Below, one piece after another: positions 1-7,600 of a stretch of DNA of 28,217 bases. Origin of the DNA: CAJGCS01 sp045589955 (lineage in GTDB: Bacteria > Bacillota_I > Bacilli_A > ML615J-28 > CAG-313). The notes under the pieces were generated by a model. It saw only the letters and a list, made by a program, of their open reading frames with translations. It made no database searches and was not told where the DNA came from. The first letter of the stretch is position 1. Every line of letters begins with the position of its first letter. The stretch lies in NCBI GenBank assembly GCA_045589955.1, contig JAZNQD010000038.1:1-28217 (forward strand), given 5' to 3'. The translations under genes and the position numbers were made by a program.

Positions 1-56
1 GGAAAATATTGTTTTAGCCAACTTTATTATACCATAAGGATTTTTTTATTTAAAAT

Positions 57-138
57 AACCTCTCAAAAATTCGAGTGATAAAAAATCATCACCACGATTT
101 TTGAGAGGTTAATATATCACCCTAATTTTTGAGAGAGC
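57..138. repeat. Three copies of a 21-bp motif upstream of adhE
   Basis: A motif readable as TATCAC, three variable bases, then AATTTTTGAGAG occurs three times. It lies on the minus strand at 60-80, on the plus strand at 87-107 (with T-to-C and A-to-G changes) and on the plus strand at 115-135. The copies at 60-80 and 115-135 match at 19 of 21 positions. The first two copies are inverted, so 57-70 pairs perfectly with 97-110 and 75-79 with 88-92, giving a long hairpin. No T-run follows, so it is not an intrinsic terminator. It could be an operator array for the adhE regulator or an intergenic repeat element; the sequence does not decide between them. Confidence 0.75.
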
Positions 139-254
139 CAATGGTTTTCAATTATCACTTTTTTGTTGTTATATTAGTGCGAAAAAAGAAAAATTGTGAT
201 AAATTAATATTAATAGGAAATAATATTTATAAAACAATAGATAGGATGATTATT
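139..254 (+). promoter_or_regulatory. adhE leader / upstream region
   Basis: No gene is seen here. An inverted pair TTATCAC (152-158) and GTGATAA (196-202), flanked inside by T-rich and A-rich tracts, could form a second hairpin. No good -35/-10 pair is visible; TATATT at 170-175 and AT-rich stretches near 217-226 are weak candidates. AGGA at 243-246 sits 8 bases before the chosen adhE start. Confidence 0.3.
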
Positions 255-2864
255 ATGAAAAATTACTTAATTGTTGATTCGCCTGAAACTTTTCAAGATG
301 CACTTAAAAGAGTAAGAGCTGCTCAAGAAAAGTTTTCTACTTATTCACAAGAAGAAGTAGATAAAATCTTTAAAGCAGCGGCTTTAGCTGCAAACAATGC
401 TCGTATCAAACTTGCTAAACTTGCGGTTGAAGAAACAGGCATGGGGATTGTTGAAGATAAGGTAATCAAAAACCATTATGCTGCTGAGTATATTTATAAT
501 GCTTATAAGGATACTGTTACTTGTGGTGTTATCGAAGAAGATAAAGCTTATGGTATCAAAAAGATTGCTGAACCAATCGGAGTTATTGGTGCAGTTATTC
601 CCACTACTAATCCAACCTCAACAGCAATATTTAAAACATTAATTTCTTTAAAAACAAGAAATGGTATTATTATCAGTCCTCATCCTCGTGCTAAAAAATC
701 AACAATTGAAGCTGCAAAAATTGTTTTAGAAGCTGCAGTTGAAGCAGGTGCTCCAGAAGATATTATCGTATGGATTGATGTTCCTAGCCTTGAATTAACA
801 ACAATGGTTATGAAGGAATCTGATTTGATTCTTGCAACAGGTGGCCCTGGTATGGTCCGTGCTGCGTACTCAAGTGGTACACCAGCTTTAGGTGTTGGTG
901 CTGGTAATACTCCAGCAATTATTGATTCTAGTGCCGATATTAAACTTGCTGTAAACTCTATTATTCATTCAAAAACATTTGATAACGGTATGATTTGTGC
1001 ATCAGAACAATCAGTTATTGTTCTTGACGATATTTACGAGCAAGTAAAAGAAGAATTTGTTAATAGAGGATGTTATGTTCTTAATAAAGAAGAACTAGCA
1101 AAGGTTAGAAAAACAATCATTATTAATGGTTCCCTTAATGCTCGTATTGTTGGCCAAACAGCAGTTCGAATTGCTGAACTTGCTGGAATTGAAGTGCCAA
1201 GCAATACAAAAATCTTAATTGGTGAAGTTCGTAATGTTGATTTAGGTGAAGAATTTGCTCATGAAAAATTATCACCAGTTCTTGCAATGTACCATGCTAA
1301 AGTATTTAAAGATGCAATCAAAAAGGCATCAAGACTAATTGCTGATGGTGGTATGGGACATACATCAAGTATTTATATTAATCAAATAACTGAAGAAGAA
1401 AAGTTAAGCAAGTTTGCTAGTGCGATGAAAACATGTCGTATACTAGTTAATACTCCATCATCACATGGTGGTATTGGTGATTTATATAACTTTAAACTTG
1501 CCCCATCATTAACACTTGGTTGTGGCTCTTGGGGTGGTAATAGTGTTTCTGAAAATGTTGGTGTTAAACACTTATTAAATATTAAAACTGTAGCTGAAAG
1601 GAGAGAAAATATGCTTTGGTTTAGAGCTCCGGAAAAAATCTATATCAAACGTGGATGTTTACCAGTTGCCTTAGAAGAACTAAAAGGTGTAATGAATAAG
1701 AAAAGAGTCTTTATTGTTACTGATAATTTCTTATATAAAAATGGCTATTTAGAACCAGTTACAAAGAAATTAGAAGAATTAAATATCACATATACTGTAT
1801 TCTTTGATGTTGAACCAGACCCTACTTTATCATCAGCTAAAGCAGGAGCAAAACTAATGACATCATTTAATCCTGATGCAATTATTGCCTTTGGTGGTGG
1901 TTCAGCTATGGATGCTGCAAAAATCATGTGGGTTCTATATGAACATCCAGAAGTTGATTTCTATGATATGGCAATGCGTTTTATTGATATTCGTAAACGT
2001 ATTTATGAATTCCCTAAAATGGGAGAAAAAGCATACTTTATCGCTATTCCAACATCTTCAGGAACTGGATCTGAAGTAACACCTTTTGCAGTTATTACTG
2101 ATGAATCTACAGGTGTTAAATATCCTCTTGCTGATTATGAATTATTACCTAATATGGCAATTGTTGATACAGACCTTATGATGAGTGCACCACGTGGACT
2201 TACTGCAGCTAGTGGTATTGACGCAGTAACACATGCTTTAGAAGCAATAGCTTCAATGCTTGCAACTGATTATACTGATGGCCTTGCCAAACAAGCTTTG
2301 AAAGTGATTTTTGAATATCTTCCTGCTTGTTATGAAAATGGTCAAACTGACTATGTTGCTAGAGAAAAAGTAGCCAATGCCGCAACAATGGCAGGTATGG
2401 CATTTGCTAATGCTTTCTTAGGTGTATGTCACTCAATGGCTCATAAACTTGGTTCTTTCCATCATTTACCTCATGGTGTTGCTAATGCTTTATTAATTGA
2501 GGAAGTAATGCGCTTTAATGCTTCAGAAACACCGGTTAAGATGGGGACATTCTCACAATACGCTTATCCAAAAACACTTGCAAAATATGCAGATGTTGCT
2601 AGATATTTAAATTTACAAGGAAATAATGATGAAGAACTATTTGAAAGTTTAATTCAAGAATTAAGTAATCTTAAAAACAAAATTGGTATCAAAGCATCAA
2701 TTAAAGAATATGTTCCTGATGAAGAATCATTCCTAGGTTCATTAGATGAAATGGTTGAACAAGCCTTTGATGATCAATGTACTGGTGCTAACCCAAGATA
2801 TCCATTAATGAGTGAAATTAAAGAAATGTACTTAAAAGCTTATTATGGTAAGGAGGTAAAGTAA
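255..2864 (+). CDS. adhE: Bifunctional aldehyde-alcohol dehydrogenase AdhE
   Basis: This enzyme reduces acetyl-CoA to acetaldehyde and then to ethanol with two NADH, regenerating NAD+ in fermentation. The product is 869 residues, normal for the family. The N-terminal CoA-acylating aldehyde dehydrogenase half has the catalytic Cys at about residue 248 in DNGMICASEQ. After the linker (LTLGCGSWGGNS), the C-terminal iron-type alcohol dehydrogenase half begins near residue 453. It carries GGGSAMDAAK, TSSGTGSEVTPF, DAVTHALEA and the His-rich metal region CHSMAHKLGSFHHLPHG. I chose ATG 255 because it has an AGGA at 8 bases and restores the usual N-terminus; a frame-open extension to a TTG at 129 would run through the repeat array. 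The stop overlaps the next start by one base. An SD-preceded in-frame ATG lies at the domain junction (1611). Confidence 0.97.
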   Translation: MKNYLIVDSPETFQDALKRVRAAQEKFSTYSQEEVDKIFKAAALAANNARIKLAKLAVEETGMGIVEDKVIKNHYAAEYIYNAYKDTVTCGVIEEDKAYGIKKIAEPIGVIGAVIPTTNPTSTAIFKTLISLKTRNGIIISPHPRAKKSTIEAAKIVLEAAVEAGAPEDIIVWIDVPSLELTTMVMKESDLILATGGPGMVRAAYSSGTPALGVGAGNTPAIIDSSADIKLAVNSIIHSKTFDNGMICASEQSVIVLDDIYEQVKEEFVNRGCYVLNKEELAKVRKTIIINGSLNARIVGQTAVRIAELAGIEVPSNTKILIGEVRNVDLGEEFAHEKLSPVLAMYHAKVFKDAIKKASRLIADGGMGHTSSIYINQITEEEKLSKFASAMKTCRILVNTPSSHGGIGDLYNFKLAPSLTLGCGSWGGNSVSENVGVKHLLNIKTVAERRENMLWFRAPEKIYIKRGCLPVALEELKGVMNKKRVFIVTDNFLYKNGYLEPVTKKLEELNITYTVFFDVEPDPTLSSAKAGAKLMTSFNPDAIIAFGGGSAMDAAKIMWVLYEHPEVDFYDMAMRFIDIRKRIYEFPKMGEKAYFIAIPTSSGTGSEVTPFAVITDESTGVKYPLADYELLPNMAIVDTDLMMSAPRGLTAASGIDAVTHALEAIASMLATDYTDGLAKQALKVIFEYLPACYENGQTDYVAREKVANAATMAGMAFANAFLGVCHSMAHKLGSFHHLPHGVANALLIEEVMRFNASETPVKMGTFSQYAYPKTLAKYADVARYLNLQGNNDEELFESLIQELSNLKNKIGIKASIKEYVPDEESFLGSLDEMVEQAFDDQCTGANPRYPLMSEIKEMYLKAYYGKEVK
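1597..1613 (+). promoter_or_regulatory. Internal Shine-Dalgarno and ATG at the AdhE domain junction
   Basis: AAAGGAGAG at 1597-1605 lies five bases before an in-frame ATG at 1611, codon 453 of adhE. This is the boundary between the aldehyde and alcohol dehydrogenase halves. Initiation here would give a free 417-residue iron-type alcohol dehydrogenase. The encoded residues ERRENM resemble a segment that is normally conserved in AdhE proteins, so the site may be incidental. Confidence 0.4.
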
Positions 2865-3628
2865 TGATTAATAGTTTAAAACTTGAAAATGTTATTGCGG
2901 TAAGATCAAATAAAAAAGTTTATCGTGACGGTAATTATGCCATTAAAGTATTTAATAGTGATTTTTCAAAAGTAGATGTTTTAAATGAAGCTTTAAACCA
3001 AGCACGTGTTGAAACAACAGGGCTTAATATTCCGAAAATTGTTGAAGTTGCTCAAACCGATAAAGGTGAATGGTTAATTATTTCTGAATATATTGAAGGT
3101 AAAACTTTACAAGAAATAATGAATGAAAATCCTGACAAAACACCTGAACTAATTGAACAATTTGTAAAACTACAAATTGAAATTAGTAAGAAAAAATGTA
3201 CTTTGCTAACTAAACATAAGGACAAGATGATTAATAAAATTGAAAGTGCAAATATTGATCCGGTTGCTAAATATGAACTAAGAACTCGTTTAGAAGGAAT
3301 TCATCGTCAAAATCAATTATGTCATGGTGACTTTATCCCTTCAAATATTATCATTAAAGAAGATGGTAGTGTTTATATTTTAGACTGGGCTCATGCAACA
3401 CAAGGTGCTCCTTGTGCTGATGCAGCAAGAACTTATCTAACTTTTTCTTTGAATAAAGAATTTGAACTTGCAGATTTATATTTGGAAACTTATTGTAACT
3501 TATCTGGTATCGAAAAGAAGAACATTCAAAAATGGTTACCAATTGTTGCCGCTTCTCAAAGTGTTAAGGGAATCAAAGAAGAAAGAGAATTCTTATTATC
3601 TTGGATTAATGTTTCTGATTACGAATAA
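2864..3628 (+). CDS. APH/choline kinase-family phosphotransferase
   Basis: This 254-residue protein has the small-molecule kinase fold of the aminoglycoside phosphotransferase / choline kinase group. The catalytic loop is HGDFIPSN (H154, D156), followed by the metal-binding ILDW (D174) and a helical C-terminus. The N-lobe carries AIKVF, the expected ATP-binding Lys strand. The substrate cannot be read from sequence; choline, ethanolamine, thiamine and a sugar are all possible. AGGAGG at 2851-2856 precedes the ATG, which overlaps the adhE stop by one base, so the two are almost certainly one transcript and translationally coupled. A strong terminator follows. Resistance activity should not be assumed, because most chromosomal members have other substrates. 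Confidence 0.85.
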   Translation: MINSLKLENVIAVRSNKKVYRDGNYAIKVFNSDFSKVDVLNEALNQARVETTGLNIPKIVEVAQTDKGEWLIISEYIEGKTLQEIMNENPDKTPELIEQFVKLQIEISKKKCTLLTKHKDKMINKIESANIDPVAKYELRTRLEGIHRQNQLCHGDFIPSNIIIKEDGSVYILDWAHATQGAPCADAARTYLTFSLNKEFELADLYLETYCNLSGIEKKNIQKWLPIVAASQSVKGIKEEREFLLSWINVSDYE

Positions 3629-3641
3629 TTAAATAATAAAT

Positions 3642-3679
3642 AAAGTGAAAACCTCTAAAAATAAGGTTTTCACTTTTTT
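3642..3679 (+). terminator. Intrinsic terminator after the adhE operon
   Basis: A perfect 13-bp stem (3642-3654 with 3664-3676) has a 9-base loop and ends in T-rich sequence. The A-run on the other side makes it potentially bidirectional. Confidence 0.9.
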
Positions 3680-3906
3680 AGTAAGGGATTTCTTTAGCAA
3701 ATGTTCATTATTTAGCTAAAATGATATATAGCGAATTAAAAATGAAGAGAATAAAATTGTAAAATTACACACCTTTAAACTATATATTCTTTATCACTTT
3801 TGACGATATAAAAATATTTATTCTCTTTTCTTTAAAATAAAGAATATAGTTATAATCAATGCAGTATTTTTAAAAATAGTATTATCAATTTCATTACTCA
3901 TATAGA
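3680..3906. other. AT-rich intergenic stretch, no gene seen
   Basis: No reading frame with a plausible SD is present. Visible structure is limited to an imperfect inverted repeat (about 3778-3793 against 3838-3851, arms AACTATATATTCTTTA and TAAAGAATATAGTT) and a 14-bp palindrome, TATTTTTAAAAATA, at 3865-3878. Both could arise by chance in DNA of this composition. Confidence 0.5.
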
Positions 3907-3935
3907 TTGACAGTGTGATTCTAGCATTATATAAT
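3907..3935 (+). promoter_or_regulatory. Sigma-A promoter for the VanZ-like gene
   Basis: Consensus TTGACA (3907-3912), a 17-base spacer and consensus TATAAT (3930-3935), ending 26 bases before the start codon. Confidence 0.88.
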
Positions 3936-3961
3936 AAAATATATAAGAATAGGGTATAATT

Positions 3962-4606
3962 ATGAAAAGTAAAAAGTGGTTTAATATATTAATGATAGTA
4001 ACATTTGTAATATTTATTTTTATTCTGGTTTTAGGAATAATGTTAAAAACCATTATGCCTAATGGACTAATAAGTAATTATGAATTTTTATCAACAATGA
4101 CCTTGAAAGAACGTTTTTTAAGAGGTGTTAAATTATTAGAGTTTTACCAAATTGAATATAAAATAGGTGTAATTAAAAAAACGATTATACTAGATGCACT
4201 TAATCTGGTTGTGTTTATACCATTTGGTTTTTTAGTAACGCACTTTTTTAAAAAAGCAAGAATACTATTTGCTGTTTTAGTTACGTTAGCATGTACTCTT
4301 TTAATAGAATTGTTTCAATTAACTGTAATTATTGGTGCATTTATGTTAAATGATTTGGTTCTTAATGTTATTGGTGGGTTAATAGGTTCAATATTATTTG
4401 TTGTGGTAACGATAAAGAAGAATTATCAAGTATTTAACATCTTGCTTATTATTTTTTCAAGTATTTGTTTGATTGTGTTATTGTATTTGATTATTAACTT
4501 ATTTTTAAATATTGATATTTATATTGATATTTTCAATTATTTTATCAAAGATAACTTCCAAAGTGAGTTATCTTTTTATTATTATATAAGAATAATAAAA
4601 GGTTAA
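3962..4606 (+). CDS. VanZ-like family membrane protein
   Basis: This 214-residue integral membrane protein has about five hydrophobic segments. The core reads LNLVVFIPFGFLV, then an IELFQ segment, then NDLVLNVIGGLIGSI, matching the VanZ-like pattern of N-x-x-x-F-x-P-x-G-F, I-E-x-x-Q and D-x-x-x-N-x-x-G. VanZ confers low-level teicoplanin resistance in enterococci, but most family members have no known function, so resistance is not inferred. AGGG at 3951-3954 serves as the SD for ATG 3962, and a consensus promoter lies upstream. The last 20 codons span a terminator-like hairpin (4547-4575), placing the stop codon beyond the expected 3' end of the transcript. The tail after it (FYYYIRIIKG) looks like read-out into non-coding DNA, perhaps after loss of an earlier stop. 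Confidence 0.8.
   Translation: MKSKKWFNILMIVTFVIFIFILVLGIMLKTIMPNGLISNYEFLSTMTLKERFLRGVKLLEFYQIEYKIGVIKKTIILDALNLVVFIPFGFLVTHFFKKARILFAVLVTLACTLLIELFQLTVIIGAFMLNDLVLNVIGGLIGSILFVVVTIKKNYQVFNILLIIFSSICLIVLLYLIINLFLNIDIYIDIFNYFIKDNFQSELSFYYYIRIIKG
4547..4580 (+). terminator. Terminator-like hairpin inside the VanZ-like CDS
   Basis: A perfect 10-bp stem (4547-4556 with 4566-4575) has a 9-base loop and runs into T5 at 4573-4577. It lies wholly inside the reading frame, whose stop is at 4604-4606. Only two pairs are G-C, so termination may be partial. Confidence 0.5.
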
Positions 4607-4630
4607 AATTTAGAATTATAGATTAGTATA

Positions 4631-4639
4631 TGCTATAAT
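4631..4639 (+). promoter_or_regulatory. Extended -10 promoter for the LRR surface protein
   Basis: TGCTATAAT fits an extended -10 box (TGnTATAAT). The -35 position has only a weak match. It lies 29 bases before the start codon. Confidence 0.65.
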
Positions 4640-4668
4640 ATTAATTAGTATCACAACGGAGGTGGCGC

Positions 4669-7600
4669 ATGAATGTAAAACGTAAAATATTTATAATTTT
4701 AGGGAGTATTCTTCTAGGTATTGCATTTATAGTTGGATTTCGAATAGTCCCTTATTTTTTTCGTAATGTTAATTATGAATGTGAACATGTTTACAAGTTA
4801 GAAAGAAAAAATTCGACATGTACTGAAAATGGCTATGAAAGAATGGTCTGTGAAAAATGTGGTAAATCGGAATCAAAAAAAGTTTTAGAAAAAGGACATA
4901 AAAATATTAAATCTACTGAATATATATACCCTACATGTTCTGAACCTGGTCAAACTTCAGGTATGATTTGTGAAGATTGTGGAAAATGGATTATCGAACC
5001 TAAAATGATATCAGTTATACCACATAAATATAATAGTTCTATAATTCCTTCAACTTGTACGGAAAGAGGTTATACTTTATATACTTGTAAGGTATGTTCA
5101 GCATCATACTCTGATAATTATCAACCTACTCTTGAACATGATTTATCATATGAAGTAGTTAAAAAATCATCATGCTCAGAACAAGGATTAATGGAAGCAA
5201 CATGTACGATATGTCTTGATACTTTTACAAAGATAATTGAAAAGACAGATCATCAACCATCGTTACGTTATGTTGATGATTTTTGCAATAATAATCCTAT
5301 TGGTGAAATATATTGTGTCGATTGCGATGAATTAATTTCAATGTTCGGACATCATTATTCTGTTGAATATGTAAGTCCAACGTGTACTGAATTTGGTAAG
5401 GAAATTTATGAATGTTCAATTTGTGGAGATTCATATCAAAAAACTATTGCACCAATAGGTCATATTAAGGGAGAAGAGGTTGTTCACGAATCAACATGTA
5501 AAGAAAAAGGTTGTATTGAAGTTTTATGCTTGAATTGTGACGAAGTAATTTCAGAAATAGAGTTAGAATTAGTCAATCATGAATATTCATCAATTATGTA
5601 TGGAACGAGTATTTTTTATACATGTAATTATTGTTCTTATACTTATCAGGTAGTTAATGATGATGAAAATTACAACGTTTATTTTGTTACAAATTGTGAT
5701 TATATTTTAAATCCAATTGTTGTAAAATATGGGGAAAAAGCTGAATTAGTTGAACTTGAAAAAGAAGGATATACATTTATTGGCTGGTATATAGATAGTG
5801 ATTTGGAAATCCCATACATTGATCAATGTATATATGAAGACACAACCTTATACGCACGCTTCGAAAAGGAATATATAACAGGAGAAACTAATGATAATTT
5901 AGTTAGTGTAAATGTTCCTAAAAATTTCACTTTCAATGTAATTACAACAACAGGTGAATCAAGTGTTAAATCAAATATCACAATTTCAGATACATCAGGC
6001 AAAGAATATGAATTTAATTATCAAAAAATAGGTAGTAATAAATATAAGATTTCTCCTTTAGGACTTAAAAATGGATGCGTTTATACAGTCGTTGTTAGTA
6101 ATAATATTGAAATAGAAAATAACAAAACCGATAAATTCGTGTTTATGGTCGAATCTGATACTCATAACAATACAATATATAAAGACGATGTTTACCAATT
6201 ATCAGAACATTTACTAATAGCAAAAGAAAACTATGGTGATAAAACGTTAGTTGTTTTAGACATGAAGGGCCTTGAAGTTAATTCAAAATTCATCTTATTT
6301 TCATCTGAAGAAATGCTTTTAGGTATGTATAAAATTGATGAAGTTGTTGAAGATGAAAATAATGGAGTCTATATATGTAGTGCACCACAATATGATGAAA
6401 TATTTGATAAATTAGATATAGCTATTGCTGATGGTATTGAAATTTCAGAATTTACTCTTCCAAGACACATCGAAGAAGAAATGATCGAAACGTTTAAATT
6501 ATCTAGTGCTAATGAAGTTTTGATTAAAAGTTTTAGAGCATTTGCAACTGAGACAAATGATGGTAAATTTAAATATAAAGATATAAAATATGATCCAATT
6601 GCTGAAAAGATTAATAATAGTACTATTAAAATTGGAATCAAAATAACTGCAGAATTTGAAAATGATGAAGAAGGATATATAAAAATTGTTGTAAATCTTA
6701 CAGACACTCTTATAGTTAAAGGAAGCGTAAATATTGATGGATTTGATGCAAATTTGAATTTAACAATTGATAATTCGTTTACAATGGGCGTTTTCGTTCT
6801 TAAAGGTTATAGTTATAGTTCAACTGAAGATGTGGACGAAATTTCAATTAGAAAATTCAAAAAAATATTTGATAAGATTGAAGAAGAAGGGTTAGAAACT
6901 ATAGGTAAGAGTGATGTTAAAGATAATCAAGAAAAGACTTTATATTCGCTTCCTATATCAATTTATGGTATTCCAGCATATATTGATTTACATTCAGGTA
7001 TAGATTGGGATGTGTTTGGTCAATTTGGTATTGAAGGAGTAATTAACTCTCGTTTTGATATATTAGTTTATGGATCATTATTTGAAGGCTTTGATGTAGA
7101 ATATAATACTAAATCGAGTTATTCTATAACTGCAACTCTAGCTGGTAAAATTGAGATTCATCCGTATATAGGTGTAGGTTTATCGGTTGGTATTGATAAT
7201 GTCCTAGCAGTTGGTGCGTCAGTTGACATTGGACCTTATGTGTTTGCAAGTGGACTTGCAAATGTGACTTATTTAGATGGTGAAGAATTAGATGTTAGTA
7301 CTGGTTGGTACTTAGAATGTGGTATTAAAAGAGAAATTGATTTCCGATTTGAATTTATAGGAAGTGAGTTAACAAAAAATATTTCAACTGGTAAACAAGT
7401 AATAGGTTCATTGGGAACAAAGGATATATTATTATATGTTTTAGAGCATAGTAAAGAACAAGAGCTTTGGATTGAATATGATCAGGAGATTAATCTAGAT
7501 GATTATATCATTAATAAAATAGTTAAACAAAATCTAGAGACATTTGAAATATTTACAGAAGATGTTGAATGTAAATATGTTTTAAAAGAAATTGTTCAAG

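Noticed and set aside
194..199. TTGTGA as a Rex operator for adhE
   Set aside because: Only one half-site is present; the inverted TCACAA partner at the right spacing is missing.
129..254. Extension of adhE to a TTG at 129
   Set aside because: The extra 42 residues run through the repeat array and AT-rich leader, lack an SD and exceed the family length.
6369..6707. 112-residue minus-strand frame inside the giant surface gene
   Set aside because: It is antisense to a clear coding frame, with no SD and low-complexity hydrophobic content.
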